From positions 23,445-87,444 of the forward strand of contig LNDN01000002.1 of NCBI GenBank assembly GCA_001464065.1: a stretch of DNA of 64,000 bases. Direction: 5' to 3'. The position numbers and the translations under genes were made by a program. This document shows positions 25,591 through 34,962 of this stretch, one piece after another. Each line of letters starts with the position of its first letter. Positions within the stretch are counted from its first letter, which is position 1. The notes beneath the pieces were generated by a model that worked only from the letters and a program-made list of their open reading frames with translations, ran no database searches and was not told the origin of the DNA. Origin of the DNA: Acidobacteria bacterium Ga0077522 (GTDB taxonomy: Bacteria > Acidobacteriota > Vicinamibacteria > Vicinamibacterales > Vicinamibacteraceae).

Positions 25591-27207
25591 GTGACGTCGC
25601 CGCCCGGCCCCTCCCTGACGCGTGCTGCCGGACTCGCAGGCAGCGCGACGATGGCGAGCCGGCTGCTGGGACTGGTCCGCGAACAGGTCCTCGCACACGC
25701 GTTCGGCGCGAGCGACCAGATGGACGCCTTTCGCGTGGCGTTCCGCCTCCCCAACCTCGTGCGCGACCTGTTTGCCGAGGGCGCCATGACCGCGGCGTTC
25801 GTGCCGACCTTCAGTCGTGTCCTGGCCACGGGGGACCGCGACGCGGCGTGGCGGCTGGGGCGACGCGCGATCACGGCGCTGGCCCTGGTCACCATCGTCA
25901 TCGCCGTCGTCGGCATCGCGTTCGCCGAGCCGATCACGAGGGCCTTTGCGCCCGAGTACCAGGCCGTGCCCGGCAAGTTCGAGCTGACGGTCCGACTGAC
26001 CCGCTGGATGTTCCCGTTCCTGCCGCTGGTGGCCGTGTCGGTGGCCGCCGCCGGGATGCTCAACGCGCTCGGCCGCTTCTTCGTGCCCGCGCTGGCGCCC
26101 GCCACGTTCAACGTCGCGTCGATCGCGTGCATCCTGCTGCTGGTGCCGCTGATGCCGGCGCTCGGCGCCGAACCCGTGGTCGCCCTGGCCATTGCCGTGC
26201 TCATCGGCGGGCTGGGGCAGGTGCTGGTGCTGTGGCCGCAGTTGCGGGCGGAGGGCTTCCGCTATCGCGTCGACGTGGCGCCGCGCGATCCCGCCCTGCG
26301 CGAGATCCTGCTGCTGATGGGGCCGGGCACGCTCGGCGTGGCCGCCACGCAGTTCAACGTCTACGTCAACACCATCCTGGCCACGGGGCAGCAGGCGGGC
26401 GCCGTGTCGTGGCTCGACTACGCCTTCCGCATCATGTACCTGCCGATCGGCATCTTCGGCGTCGCCATCGCCAGTGCGACGTTGCCGATGGTCTCGGCAC
26501 ATGCGGGCCGCAACGACATGCCCGCCGTGCGGCAGACGCTGGCGCACTCGGTGCGGTTGATGCTGGCGCTCACGGTGCCGGCCACCGTCGGATTGATCGC
26601 CCTCGGCACGCCGATCGTCCGGTTGATCTACGAACGCGGGCGGTTCCTCGCCAGCGACACCGATGCCGTGGCCCTCGCCCTGGCCGCGTACGCCCCGGGG
26701 CTCATCGGCTACTCGACGGTCAAGGTCCTGTCGCCGACGTTCTACGCCCTGCGAGACGCCCGCACGCCGGTCGTGATCAGCGTCATCTCGGTGCTGACCA
26801 ATGCCGCGCTCAACGTCGTGCTGGTCGGTCGCTTCGGCTATGCGGGCCTGGCGGCCGGCACGGCGGTGGCCTCCGTGCTCAACGCCGGTCTGCTCTACGT
26901 GCTGCTGCGTCGTCGGCTGGGGCACCTGGAAGGTGGACGGCTGATCGCGACGCTGGTGCGCATCGCGGTGGCCAGCGCGCTGATGGGCGGTGCGGCGTGG
27001 GGCCTGCACACGTGGCTGGCCACGCAGGTGCTGCCGGGCGAGGCGTTCGTCGTACAGATCATCCGCGTCGGGACGAGCATCGGGGCGGCGCTGGTCGTCC
27101 TGGCCGGGAGTGCGCGCCTGCTGCGCATCGAGGAGTTCGACGAGGCGTTCTCGAACGTGTTGCGGCGGCTGCGTGGTCGCCGCGCGACGGGAGCCCCGCG
27201 TGGCTGA
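25591..27207 (+). CDS. murJ: MurJ, lipid II flippase
   Basis: MurJ (MviN) flips lipid II across the inner membrane, the step after MurG. The 538-residue protein has about 14 membrane helices and begins with the family blocks ATMASRLLGLVREQVLAHAFGAS and DAFRVAFRLPNLVRDLFAEGAMTAAFVPTF. Mid-protein LDYAFRIMYLPIGIFGVAIASATLP and YERGRF are also diagnostic. The start is GTG 25591, preceded by GATGAT and six bases, a weaker version of the leaderless pattern. It overlaps the MFS gene by 8 nt. Being outside the division cluster is common. Confidence 0.95.
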   Translation: MTSPPGPSLTRAAGLAGSATMASRLLGLVREQVLAHAFGASDQMDAFRVAFRLPNLVRDLFAEGAMTAAFVPTFSRVLATGDRDAAWRLGRRAITALALVTIVIAVVGIAFAEPITRAFAPEYQAVPGKFELTVRLTRWMFPFLPLVAVSVAAAGMLNALGRFFVPALAPATFNVASIACILLLVPLMPALGAEPVVALAIAVLIGGLGQVLVLWPQLRAEGFRYRVDVAPRDPALREILLLMGPGTLGVAATQFNVYVNTILATGQQAGAVSWLDYAFRIMYLPIGIFGVAIASATLPMVSAHAGRNDMPAVRQTLAHSVRLMLALTVPATVGLIALGTPIVRLIYERGRFLASDTDAVALALAAYAPGLIGYSTVKVLSPTFYALRDARTPVVISVISVLTNAALNVVLVGRFGYAGLAAGTAVASVLNAGLLYVLLRRRLGHLEGGRLIATLVRIAVASALMGGAAWGLHTWLATQVLPGEAFVVQIIRVGTSIGAALVVLAGSARLLRIEEFDEAFSNVLRRLRGRRATGAPRG

Positions 27208-28438
27208 CACGGTGACGCCCCAGGTGGACAGCCGGCCGCTCGGCGTCGTGTCGTCGGCGCACTTCATGGTGGACGCGTACTCGAACATGTACGCGCCGCT
27301 GCTGCCGCTGCTGATGCCCAAGCTCGGGATGAGCCTGCATGCGGCCGGGACGCTGATGATGGTGTTCCAGGCGGCGGCCTCGCTCTCGCAGTTGCTGTTC
27401 GGCCGCCTCGCCGACCGTGGTCATGCCCGGGCGTTGCTGATCGGCGGGCCGCTGGTGAGCGCGGTGGTGCTCAGCCTGATGGGCCTGGTCGAGCATCAGG
27501 CGATGCTGGCGCTCGTGCTGGTGGTCGGGGGCCTCGGCATCGCGGCCTTCCATCCGCCCGGCGCGATGGTCGCGCACACCGCCGGCCGCTCGCGCCCGGG
27601 CACGGCCATGAGCGTGTTCGTGACCAGCGGCACCATCGGGTTCGCGCTGGCGCCGCTGCTGGTGGCCAACGCCGCCGGCCGGCACGGGCTCGGGTCGACC
27701 GTCTGGTTCCTGCTGCCCGGGCTCGCCTGTGCGTTGCTGTTCGCGCGCGCGGTGCCGGCCCTGCCGCTGGCGCAGCGGCATCATCAGGGTGGTGGCCTGC
27801 GGGCGCTGCGTCCGCAGGCCCGCAACCTCTTCCTGCTCTACGCCCTCGTGGTGCTCCGCACCGTGGTGTCGCTGTCGTTTGCCACCTTCGTGCCGGTGCT
27901 GCTCACGCGCCAGGGGATGGGCGTCGGCGAGGCCGGGGCGGCGATGGCGCTGTACCTGTTCATGTCCGGCATCGGCGGCTTCTGGGGCGGCACGCTGGCC
28001 GATCGCTTCGGCCCGCGCCGCGTCATCGTCTGGTCGCTGCTGCTGTCGACCCCGTTCCTGCTCGCGGCCCCGCAGACCACCGGCTGGACGTTCGCGCTGC
28101 TGCTCGCCGGTGGGGGGTTGTTCCTGCAGTCGACACTCCCGGTCAACGTCAGCTTCGGGCAGGCGCTGGCCCCGCACAGCGCGGCCACCGTGTCGTCGCT
28201 GATGATGGGGGTCGCCTGGGGCAGCGGCGGCATGCTGGTGCCGGGAACCGGCATGCTCGCCGACGCCGTCGGGCTGCCGACCACGCTGACGATGCTGGCC
28301 GTCGTGCCGTTCGGTGCGGCGCTGCTGGCGACGCAACTGCCGCCCGCGCCCCCGCTGCCGATGCACGTCGAGCCCGTCGAGGTGAACGTCGCGGCCATCG
28401 ACCCGTCCGCCGACGACGACACCGCCTCGCCTGTGTAG
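27200..28438 (+). CDS. MFS transporter, fosmidomycin-resistance (Fsr)-like
   Basis: A 412-residue major facilitator with about 12 helices, starting at GTG 27200 inside the end of murJ. The opening VSSAHFMVDAYSNMYAPLLPLLMPKLGMSL and IAAFHPPGAMVAHTAG are typical of the Fsr sub-family, as is the GRLADRG loop between helices 2 and 3. Fsr proteins export fosmidomycin and other compounds, but many family members have unknown substrates. Coupling to murJ suggests shared transcription, not necessarily shared function. A palindrome follows 1 nt after its stop codon. Confidence 0.85.
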   Translation: MADTVTPQVDSRPLGVVSSAHFMVDAYSNMYAPLLPLLMPKLGMSLHAAGTLMMVFQAAASLSQLLFGRLADRGHARALLIGGPLVSAVVLSLMGLVEHQAMLALVLVVGGLGIAAFHPPGAMVAHTAGRSRPGTAMSVFVTSGTIGFALAPLLVANAAGRHGLGSTVWFLLPGLACALLFARAVPALPLAQRHHQGGGLRALRPQARNLFLLYALVVLRTVVSLSFATFVPVLLTRQGMGVGEAGAAMALYLFMSGIGGFWGGTLADRFGPRRVIVWSLLLSTPFLLAAPQTTGWTFALLLAGGGLFLQSTLPVNVSFGQALAPHSAATVSSLMMGVAWGSGGMLVPGTGMLADAVGLPTTLTMLAVVPFGAALLATQLPPAPPLPMHVEPVEVNVAAIDPSADDDTASPV

Positions 28439-28439
28439 G

Positions 28440-28458
28440 CGTCGGACTTTGTCCGACG
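28440..28458. repeat. GTCGGAC palindrome after the MFS stop codon
   Basis: CGTCGGAC TTT GTCCGACG, an 8-bp perfect stem with a 3-nt loop, begins 1 nt after the TAG of the MFS gene. The same core recurs at 35607-35626 and 35646-35660. There is no T tract, so it is either a weak terminator or a dispersed palindromic element of the REP type. Confidence 0.6.
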
Positions 28459-28475
28459 TGAGGCCGAGAACTCGT

Positions 28476-28481
28476 TACACT
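28476..28481 (+). promoter_or_regulatory. -10-like TACACT, 6 nt before the rhomboid GTG
   Basis: TACACT, then GGCGGA, then GTG 28488. The spacing equals that before yqeY and typA and supports a leaderless transcript. It also decides the start codon, because the upstream ORF start at 28449 would precede the promoter. Confidence 0.5.
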
Positions 28482-28487
28482 GGCGGA

Positions 28488-29228
28488 GTGCCTCGATCCC
28501 CCTATTCCCGGATCCAGTACCAGTTCGGGCCGGGCCCGCTGACACCAGCGGTCAAGGCCCTCCTCATCGCCAACGGCGCCCTGTTCCTCGCCCAACTGGT
28601 GATGCCGGCGCTCACGAGCTACGGCGGACTCACGCCGGCCGCCGTGCTCGAGTCGCTGTGGATCTGGCAGCCGGTCACCTACATGTTCCTGCACGCGGGG
28701 CTGACGCACCTCGTGTTCAACATGCTGGCGCTCTGGATGTTCGGAGTGGAGCTGGAGAAGATCTGGGGCACGCAGGCCTTCGCGCGCTTCTATTTCCTGT
28801 GCGGCCTGGGCGCCGCCGCCACGACGATCGTCGCGTCCCTGCTGCCCTTCGACTTCGCGAACTTCCTCTACGTGACCCCGACGGTCGGCGCGTCGGGCGC
28901 GATCTACGGCCTGCTCGCGGCGTTCGGCGTGATGTTCGCCAATCGCCCGATCTACATGTACTTCCTGTTTCCGGTGCCGGCGCGCATCTTCGTGCTGATC
29001 ACCGGCGCCATCACCCTGCTGTTGTCGGTGACCTCGTCGGGCGGGCAGATGGCGCATCTCGCCCATCTCGGTGGCCTGCTGACCGGATGGCTGCTCCTGA
29101 TGCGCGGCCGCGGCGGCATGATGGCCGAACTCAAGTACCGTTACACCAAGTGGCGCCTTCAGCGGGCCCGTCGTCGATTCGACGTGCACCAGGGCGGTCG
29201 CAGCGGCGGTGGCTGGAACGTGCACTAG
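28488..29228 (+). CDS. Rhomboid family intramembrane serine protease
   Basis: A six-helix rhomboid that should cleave membrane proteins within the bilayer. The start is GTG 28488, giving 246 residues beginning VPRSPYSRIQYQFG. The catalytic serine lies in GASGAIYGLLAAFG (GxSG) and the catalytic histidine in MAHLAHLGGLLTGWLL; HAGLTHLVFNMLALWMFG is the conserved helix-2 HxxxN region. The C-terminal tail is basic and cytoplasmic (YTKWRLQRARRRFDVHQGG). Substrates are unknown. It seems to be a single gene unit. Confidence 0.92.
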   Translation: MPRSPYSRIQYQFGPGPLTPAVKALLIANGALFLAQLVMPALTSYGGLTPAAVLESLWIWQPVTYMFLHAGLTHLVFNMLALWMFGVELEKIWGTQAFARFYFLCGLGAAATTIVASLLPFDFANFLYVTPTVGASGAIYGLLAAFGVMFANRPIYMYFLFPVPARIFVLITGAITLLLSVTSSGGQMAHLAHLGGLLTGWLLLMRGRGGMMAELKYRYTKWRLQRARRRFDVHQGGRSGGGWNVH

Positions 29229-29311
29229 CGGCAGCGCCACGGCGTGCCCGTGGGCCGGAGGCGCGAAACCGGTCGAGGCGTCCGTCCTTACCTCCACGGA
29301 GGCAACGACGA

Positions 29312-30301
29312 ATGGCCACGATCATCGCCCGCAACGCACTCGGGCTGCCGGACGCCCTGCAGGAGGCGGCGCGCATCTCCGAAGAGATGCTGCACTGCGC
29401 AGGGTCGCCGTGCGACGACCCCGAGTATCGCTATTCGCAGTACGTCTCGCTCGTCCATGCGCTCATCGCGTCGCTGCGACGAGCCGAGCTGGCCGGCGCG
29501 ACGCCGGAGGCGCTGCGGGCCGCGAGCCTCGAGGCGCGCCTCGTCCATCGTCTGTCGCCGCTCTGTGAACGCCTCCAGGACTGGCCGCGCGGCTACGCGG
29601 GCGACTTCGAAACCGTCGAGTACCTGTGCGACGGCATCAATCAGGCCTCGGTCGACTCCTTCGGTCATGCCATCGAGGCCTACGCCCTGCGCAGCGCGGC
29701 GGCACAGCAGCACCGCAACAAGGTACAGGAGCAGGCCGCGATGGTGGCGCGGCGGCTCGAGGCGACGACCCGGCCGATCCGCGTGCTGTCCATCGGCTGC
29801 GGCGGCTCGCGCGACCTGCTGGCCCTGCGGCGGCACTGTGCCGATCCCTCGGCGATGGCACGCCTCTCGGTCGTGCTGAACGATGCCGACGAGGGCGCGC
29901 TGGCGCTGTCGGCGCAGCGGCTGGGCGACATGGGCATTGCCGCGCGCACGCTGCCGATGAACGTGCTGGCCGGCGTGCGCCTGCTCGTCCGCGAGCGGGA
30001 GCGCTTCGACCTCGTGCTGGCCGGGGGACTGTTCGACTACCTCGACGACCGGACGGCCGCCGTCCTCGTGCGGATGTGCGGCACGACGCTGCTCGGGCGC
30101 GGCGGCTCGCTGTTCTTCACCAACATCGCCGCCGGCAATCCCTACCGGACGTGGATGGATCACATCGCGTCGTGGCGACTCATCCATCGCTCGGAGGACG
30201 ACATCCGCGCCCTGGTGCCCGACGCGCCCACCGCGTGGCAGACCTCGATGGCGCGCGACGTGTCGGGCCTGGCGATCCTGACGACCGTCACCGCCGCCTG
30301 A
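29312..30301 (+). CDS. Class I SAM-dependent methyltransferase, PhcB-like
   Basis: A 329-residue methyltransferase from ATG 29312 with a GGAGG ribosome site (the track ORF runs in from the rhomboid gene). The SAM loop is IRVLSIGCGGSRDLLAL (about 149-165), with acidic VLNDADEGALALS behind it. The N-terminal segment GYAGDFETVEYLCDG, followed by an SAAAQQHRNKVQEQAAMV helix, is the layout I know from the PhcB/3-hydroxypalmitate methyl ester synthase group. Members of that group can make fatty-acid-ester signals. Whether this one does cannot be told from sequence. Confidence 0.75.
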   Translation: MATIIARNALGLPDALQEAARISEEMLHCAGSPCDDPEYRYSQYVSLVHALIASLRRAELAGATPEALRAASLEARLVHRLSPLCERLQDWPRGYAGDFETVEYLCDGINQASVDSFGHAIEAYALRSAAAQQHRNKVQEQAAMVARRLEATTRPIRVLSIGCGGSRDLLALRRHCADPSAMARLSVVLNDADEGALALSAQRLGDMGIAARTLPMNVLAGVRLLVRERERFDLVLAGGLFDYLDDRTAAVLVRMCGTTLLGRGGSLFFTNIAAGNPYRTWMDHIASWRLIHRSEDDIRALVPDAPTAWQTSMARDVSGLAILTTVTAA

Positions 30302-30320
30302 GCCTTGAGCCTTGAGCCTG
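30299..30320. repeat. Heptad repeat TGAGCCT x3
   Basis: Three exact TGAGCCT units begin at the stop codon of the methyltransferase gene and fill most of the 23-nt gap to the convergent cupin gene. The unit is the same as the GCCTTGA part of the large array at 45444-45585. Confidence 0.6.
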
Positions 30321-30324
30321 AGCT

Positions 30325-30633
30325 CTACCGCACCGGGCTGAAGACGCCGAGCACGAAGGTGTCGTCCAGGGCCACGGCCTGGTGGGCGACGCCGCTCGGG
30401 ATGTGCAGCACTTCGCCCTCCTCGACACGCAGTTCCTCGCCGCCGACGAGGAACTGCAGGGCGCCCTGCAGCACGTAGGTCATCTGCTCCTCGTCGTGCG
30501 CGTGCAGCGGGATGAGCGCCCCCTTCTTCAGGTACACCTGCGTCAGCATCTCGCGTTCGCCGCGCACCACCTTGCGCGACACCATCTCGGTGACCTTCTC
30601 GAGCGCAATCTCATCCCAGCGGTACAGGGGCAT
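30325..30633 (-). CDS. Cupin-domain protein
   Basis: A 102-residue single-domain cupin, a small beta-barrel that usually binds a metal. Motif 1 is IPLHAHDEEQMTYVLQGALQF, with two His and the Glu of HxH(x)nE; motif 2 is GEVLHIPSGVAHQAV with the third His. Small cupins of this sort act as enzymes, metal-dependent isomerases or ligand sensors. Downstream it is convergent with the methyltransferase; upstream it faces the dehydrogenase across a heptad array. Function is not predictable further. Confidence 0.85.
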   Translation of the reverse strand: MPLYRWDEIALEKVTEMVSRKVVRGEREMLTQVYLKKGALIPLHAHDEEQMTYVLQGALQFLVGGEELRVEEGEVLHIPSGVAHQAVALDDTFVLGVFSPVR

Positions 30634-30645
30634 GGGGGGATCCTA

Positions 30646-30715
30646 CCGGGAACCGGGAGTCGGGAACCGGAAACCGGGCACCGGGCACCGGGCACCGGGA
30701 GTCGGCAGTCGGGCA
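30646..30715. repeat. Heptad repeat array CCGGGMA, about 10 units
   Basis: Ten consecutive 7-nt units: CCGGGAA CCGGGAG TCGGGAA CCGGAAA, three CCGGGCA, CCGGGAG TCGGCAG TCGGGCA. The phase is perfect over 70 nt. The array fills the space between the divergent cupin and dehydrogenase genes. The same unit forms an independent array at 48555-48638. Confidence 0.8.
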
Positions 30716-30809
30716 GTGGCGCGGGCGGTTCGACGCCGGAGCCGAGGGGCGGTACAGTAGAGGGTGCGCCGCCCCATCACCGGAACGCCTCACACACGTA
30801 GCGCTACTC

Positions 30810-30860
30810 ATGCTTGACCCTGCCCTTGCCGGCCCCTCCGAGGCCCCCGCCGCAGCATGA
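30810..30860 (+). CDS. Possible 16-codon leader ORF coupled to the E1 gene
   Basis: ATG 30810 opens a frame encoding [16 protein letters not shown] that ends with TGA 30858-30860, overlapping the E1 start codon as ATGA. Such an arrangement could couple E1 translation to the leader. There is no clear ribosome site in front of either start, and the peptide is not rich in branched-chain residues, so attenuation by amino-acid supply is unlikely. It may be chance. Confidence 0.3.
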   Translation: MLDPALAGPSEAPAAA

Positions 30861-32983
30861 AGACCGTGGCGGAACACCCGACGCTGTCGACCGTCGAGAC
30901 GTCCCACGGCGCCAGCCGTGACGTCCTGCTGCGCGCCTACCGCCTGATGGTGCTGTCGCGCCGCATCGACGACAAGGAGATCCAGCTCAAGAACCAGAGC
31001 CAGATCTACTTCCAGATCAGTGGAGCCGGACACGAGGCCATCCTGGTGGCGGCAGGGCTGGCCCTTCGCCCCGGCATCGACTGGGCCTATCCCTACTATC
31101 GCGATCGGGCGTTCTGCCTGGCTCTGGGGGTGACCCCGCTCGACATGCTCCTGCAGGGCGTCGGCGCCAAGGACGACCCGTCGTCTGGCGGCCGCCAGAT
31201 GCCCTCGCACTGGGGGCACACGCGCTGGAACATCGTGTCCGGCTCCAGTCCGACGGGGACGCAGTGCCTGCAGGCGGTGGGCTGTGCAGAGGCGACCCGC
31301 CTGCTCACGACGTTGCCCAACCTCCCCGATGCGGAACGCCCGGCGCCCGACGCCGTGACCTACGTCTCGGTCGGCGACGGGACCACCAGCGAAGGCGAGT
31401 TCTGGGAGTCGCTGAATACGGCGAGCAACGGCCGCCTGCCGCTGGTCTACCTGGTCGAGGACAACGGCTACGCGATCTCCGTGCCGGTGGAGGTCCAGAC
31501 CCCCGGTGGCGACATCTCCCGGCTGGTCGAGGCCTTCCCGCATCTGAAGGTGTTCCGCGTCGATGGCACCGACCTCGTGGCGAGCCTCGAGGTGATGACC
31601 GCGGCGGTGGCCTATGCGCGCAGCGGCGCCGGTCCTGCCTTCGTGCACGCGCAGGTGACCCGTCCCTACTCGCACTCGCTGTCAGACGACGAACGGTTGT
31701 ACAAGACAGCGGAGGAACGGGCCCGGGAAGCCGCGCGGGACCCGATCGGGCGCGCCGCCGACCTGCTGCTCGGCGAGGGCCTCGCCACCCGCGAGGACCT
31801 CGATGCCCTGCACGCGGAGGTCGACCGCGAGATCGCCGCGGCCACCGACATCGCGCTCGCCGCCGAGAAGCCCGCCCGCGACACCGCCGGGCTGTACGTC
31901 TATTCGCCCGACGTCGACGTGACCGCCGCCTCCTGGACGACCGAACCTCGCACCGAGGGCAAGCCGGACACGATGGTGGCCGCCATCAACCGCACGTTGC
32001 GCGACGAACTCGCCGCCAACCCGCGCATCGTCGTCTTCGGCGAGGACGTGGCCGATGCCAGCCGTGAGGACGCCCTGGCCGAAGTGTCGGGCAAGGGCGG
32101 CGTGTTCAAGGTGACGCATGGCCTGCAGCGCGAGTTCGGCGGCCAGCGCGTCTTCAACTCGCCGCTGGCCGAAGCCAACATCGTGGGGCGCGCCACCGGG
32201 ATGGCGACCCGCGGCCTGAAACCGGTCGTCGAGATCCAGTTCTTCGACTACATCTGGCCGGCGTTCATGCAGATTCGTGACGAGCTCACGATGCTGCGCT
32301 ACCGATCCAACAACACCTTCAGCGCCCCCCTCGTCATCCGCTCGCCCATCGGCGGCTACCTGCGCGGCGGCGCGCCGTATCACAGCCAGTCCGGCGAGAG
32401 CATCTTCGCGCACTGCCCGGGCATCCACGTGGTGTTCCCGAGCAACGCGGTGGACGCGGCGGGCCTGCTGCGGACGGCGATTCGCTGCGACGACCCGGTG
32501 CTGTTCCTCGAACACAAGCACCTGTACCGCCAGACCTACAACAAGGGCATCTACCCCGGGCCCGACTACACGATCCCGTTCGGCAAGGCCGCCGTCCGCC
32601 GCGAAGGCAGCGACGTGACGGTGATCACGTGGGGCGCCCTCGTGCAGCGCTCGCTCCTGGCGGCCCAGCAGGCCGAGAAGGACGGCGTCAGCGTGCGCGT
32701 CCTCGACCTGCGGACGATCGCCCCCTGCGACTGGACGACGATCGGCCTGGCCGTCCGCGAGACCAATCGCGTGGTGATCGCCCACGAGGACACGCTGACG
32801 GCCGGCTTCGGCGCCGAGATCGCCGCACACATCGCCGAGCACTTCTTCGAGCACCTCGATGCGCCCGTGCTGCGGGTGGCCGCGATGGACACGCCGGTGG
32901 CGTACTGCCCGGACCTCGAGGAGGAGATCCTCCCGCAGTCGGCCGATGTCCTTGCCGCCATCCGCACGCTCGCGGCCTACTGA
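30857..32983 (+). CDS. Branched-chain 2-oxoacid dehydrogenase E1, fused alpha and beta subunits
   Basis: A thiamine-diphosphate enzyme that decarboxylates branched-chain 2-oxo acids and passes the acyl group to the E2 lipoyl domain. The 708 residues contain an E1-alpha part (about 1-350) with the ThDP motif [20 protein letters not shown] ending NGYAIS, and an E1-beta part (about 370-708) with [18 protein letters not shown] and [15 protein letters not shown]. In many bacteria these are two genes; the fusion is seen in acidobacteria and Bacteroidetes. The specificity could be pyruvate, but the fused layout favours branched-chain substrates. No E2 or E3 gene is in the window. Confidence 0.88.
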   Translation: MKTVAEHPTLSTVETSHGASRDVLLRAYRLMVLSRRIDDKEIQLKNQSQIYFQISGAGHEAILVAAGLALRPGIDWAYPYYRDRAFCLALGVTPLDMLLQGVGAKDDPSSGGRQMPSHWGHTRWNIVSGSSPTGTQCLQAVGCAEATRLLTTLPNLPDAERPAPDAVTYVSVGDGTTSEGEFWESLNTASNGRLPLVYLVEDNGYAISVPVEVQTPGGDISRLVEAFPHLKVFRVDGTDLVASLEVMTAAVAYARSGAGPAFVHAQVTRPYSHSLSDDERLYKTAEERAREAARDPIGRAADLLLGEGLATREDLDALHAEVDREIAAATDIALAAEKPARDTAGLYVYSPDVDVTAASWTTEPRTEGKPDTMVAAINRTLRDELAANPRIVVFGEDVADASREDALAEVSGKGGVFKVTHGLQREFGGQRVFNSPLAEANIVGRATGMATRGLKPVVEIQFFDYIWPAFMQIRDELTMLRYRSNNTFSAPLVIRSPIGGYLRGGAPYHSQSGESIFAHCPGIHVVFPSNAVDAAGLLRTAIRCDDPVLFLEHKHLYRQTYNKGIYPGPDYTIPFGKAAVRREGSDVTVITWGALVQRSLLAAQQAEKDGVSVRVLDLRTIAPCDWTTIGLAVRETNRVVIAHEDTLTAGFGAEIAAHIAEHFFEHLDAPVLRVAAMDTPVAYCPDLEEEILPQSADVLAAIRTLAAY

Positions 32984-34031
32984 CCTGTCGACGTCGATCA
33001 GGGTCGCGACGGCGCTGATCTGCGTCGTCGCAGCGGCGCTGGCGGCCGGCGTTCCGGCCTCCGTCGCCGCGGCGGCGCGCGCGCAGGTGCTCAGGTCGGT
33101 CGGCGGCATTCCGGCCTTCCTGGCCGGCGAGTTCGAGAACGCGACCGGCTTCGCGCGCCGGCCCGACGGCTCCTCGCTCGTCTTCGATCGGCGCCGGCAT
33201 CGCGTCTACCAGATCGATGCGGCGCGCACCGTCGTCTCTCCCCTGGTCGAGATCGGCTACGAGACCGGTCGGGTGCTGCGTCCGACCTCGTTCGACGTCG
33301 CGGACTCGGGTGACTTCATCGTCGCCGACGCGCCAGGTCGCCGGCCGCGGGTGTCGGTCTTCCAGGCCAACGGCAAGGCCCTCAACACGTTCGATGTCGC
33401 CGCCACCGAGTCGCCCCGCGTCATCGTCGACAACGTCGTGCTCAACGGCATCGGGGCCGCGCGCTACACGGGCACGACGGTGCTCCTCAATCAGCCCGAA
33501 CGCGGCGTGCTCGTCACCGAGTACAGCGTGACCGGCGTCGTGCAGCGCCAGATGGGTCAGCTGAGGCGCACGGGGTTCGAGAGCGACCCCGACGTGCATC
33601 TCGCGTTCAACACGGCCCTGCCGCTGCCGACGCGGGATGGCGGCCTGTACGTCGTGTTCCTGTCGGGACCGCCGGCCTTCCGCAAGTACTCCGCGAGCGG
33701 CGTGCTCGAGTTCGAACGGGTCATCCAGGGTCGCGAGATTGATGCGCTCGTCCTGCGGATGCCGACGCAGTGGCCACGGCGCCGCGTCGACGACGTGAGT
33801 GTCCCGGTCGTGCCGCCGATGGTCCGCACCGCGGCGGTCGATCGGCAGGGGCGACTGTGGGTGGCGATGCCGACCTCGCACATCTACGTGTTCGACGAGG
33901 ACGGCGAGAAGGTGCAGACGTGGCAGCTGGCTGGCGCCGGTGTCCTCACGCCCTCCTCGCTGTGGTTCGCGCCGGACGGGCGCCTGCTCGTGACACCCGG
34001 CCTCTACGAGTTCGCCCCGCCGATCGGCTGA
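32946..34031 (+). CDS. Secreted six-bladed beta-propeller (NHL-like) protein
   Basis: The track ORF starts within E1; ATG 32946 is the nearest plausible start, overlapping the E1 3' end by 38 nt and giving 361 residues. After a hydrophobic signal ([20 protein letters not shown]) the protein has repeated propeller strands: [64 protein letters not shown] and [15 protein letters not shown]. The pattern is that of NHL-type propellers, which bind ligands or proteins. No catalytic motif is visible. Position next to E1 does not explain its role. Confidence 0.7.
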   Translation: MSLPPSARSRPTDLSTSIRVATALICVVAAALAAGVPASVAAAARAQVLRSVGGIPAFLAGEFENATGFARRPDGSSLVFDRRRHRVYQIDAARTVVSPLVEIGYETGRVLRPTSFDVADSGDFIVADAPGRRPRVSVFQANGKALNTFDVAATESPRVIVDNVVLNGIGAARYTGTTVLLNQPERGVLVTEYSVTGVVQRQMGQLRRTGFESDPDVHLAFNTALPLPTRDGGLYVVFLSGPPAFRKYSASGVLEFERVIQGREIDALVLRMPTQWPRRRVDDVSVPVVPPMVRTAAVDRQGRLWVAMPTSHIYVFDEDGEKVQTWQLAGAGVLTPSSLWFAPDGRLLVTPGLYEFAPPIG

Positions 34032-34053
34032 TCCGCACCGGTCCGACGCGCGG

Positions 34054-34059
34054 TACGGT
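34054..34059 (+). promoter_or_regulatory. -10-like TACGGT, 6 nt before ATG 34066
   Basis: TACGGT, then GAGGGC, then ATG. The GAGGG could also serve as a close ribosome site, so this example is less decisive than typA or yqeY. The spacing is nevertheless the same. Confidence 0.4.
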
Positions 34060-34065
34060 GAGGGC

Positions 34066-34962
34066 ATGACTGCTGCTCCCTCTCCGCTGAAGGTGCTCGC
34101 GGACGCCATCCGCGAGACGGCTCACGCCGCGTCGGCCGGCATCGTCCAGGTGCGGGCGCGCGGGGCACGTCCGGCCACCGCGGCGCACATCGGTGACGAC
34201 CTGGTGGTGGCCCCGCTGCACGGGCTGGACCGCGACGAAGGGCTCGTCGTGATCCGCGGAGACGACGCCTTCGACGCGACGGTGGCCGGGCGGGACGACG
34301 CCCTGGACCTCGCGCTGCTGCGCGTGGCAGGGTTCGGCGCGTCGCCCCTGTCATTGGCGACGGAGCCGGCCGACGCGGCTCAGCTGGTCGTCGGGGTGGC
34401 GCGCAGCTGGCAGGGCGATCTGATGGCGCGCCTCGCCAGCGTCACCGGCCAGACGTGCCCGCTGCGTCGCTGGCGCGCCGAACCGCTGCCGGCACTGTTG
34501 CGGACGGATCTCGCGCCCGGCCGAGGGGTGTCCGGCGGGGTGCTCGTCGATCCGGATGGCCGGGTACAGGCGTGGCTGACCACCGGTCTCAGCCGTGGCA
34601 GTGTCGTGGGCATCCCGACGACGCTGCTGATGGACCGCCTGGCGCGGCTCGCGGCCCACGGCCGCATCCGCCGCGGGTACGTCGGCATGGCGGTCCAGCC
34701 CGTGGCGCTGCCGCCCGCCCAGCAGGGCCATGGCACTCAGGGCCTGCTGGTCAGCGGCATGGATGCCACCGGTCCGGCGACGACCGCCGGGCTGTTCGTG
34801 GGCGATGTCCTGCTCACCGCCGACGGCCAGCCGCTGACCGAACCCGGGGCCCTGCAGGCCCTGCTGGCCGAATCGCGCATCGGCGCCGCGCTGGCCGTTC
34901 AGGTGCTGCGCGGCACCACGTTGCATGACATGACGCTCACCGTGGGCGAACGCGCCCGGTGA
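34066..34962 (+). CDS. HtrA-like trypsin-fold protein with C-terminal PDZ domain, no signal peptide
   Basis: A 298-residue protein with a trypsin-like fold then a PDZ domain (about 205-295; RRGYVGMAVQPVAL ... GLLVSGMDATGPATTAGLFVGDVLLTADGQPL). Possible triad residues are His in VVAPLHGLDR, Asp in DDALDLALLRV and Ser in GVSGGVLVDPDG. They sit in the right order, but the surroundings are worn compared with HtrA: the usual TNNHV is APLHGL and GNSGGP is GVSGGV. It has no signal peptide or membrane helix, so it appears cytoplasmic, unlike DegP. It overlaps the LuxR-type regulator by 4 nt, so the two are probably made together. Confidence 0.75.
   Translation: MTAAPSPLKVLADAIRETAHAASAGIVQVRARGARPATAAHIGDDLVVAPLHGLDRDEGLVVIRGDDAFDATVAGRDDALDLALLRVAGFGASPLSLATEPADAAQLVVGVARSWQGDLMARLASVTGQTCPLRRWRAEPLPALLRTDLAPGRGVSGGVLVDPDGRVQAWLTTGLSRGSVVGIPTTLLMDRLARLAAHGRIRRGYVGMAVQPVALPPAQQGHGTQGLLVSGMDATGPATTAGLFVGDVLLTADGQPLTEPGALQALLAESRIGAALAVQVLRGTTLHDMTLTVGERAR

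Noticed and set aside
23824-27321. 1165-residue minus-strand ORF
   Set aside because: It spans the TPR and murJ genes in the wrong frame or strand; composition is typical of a shadow frame.
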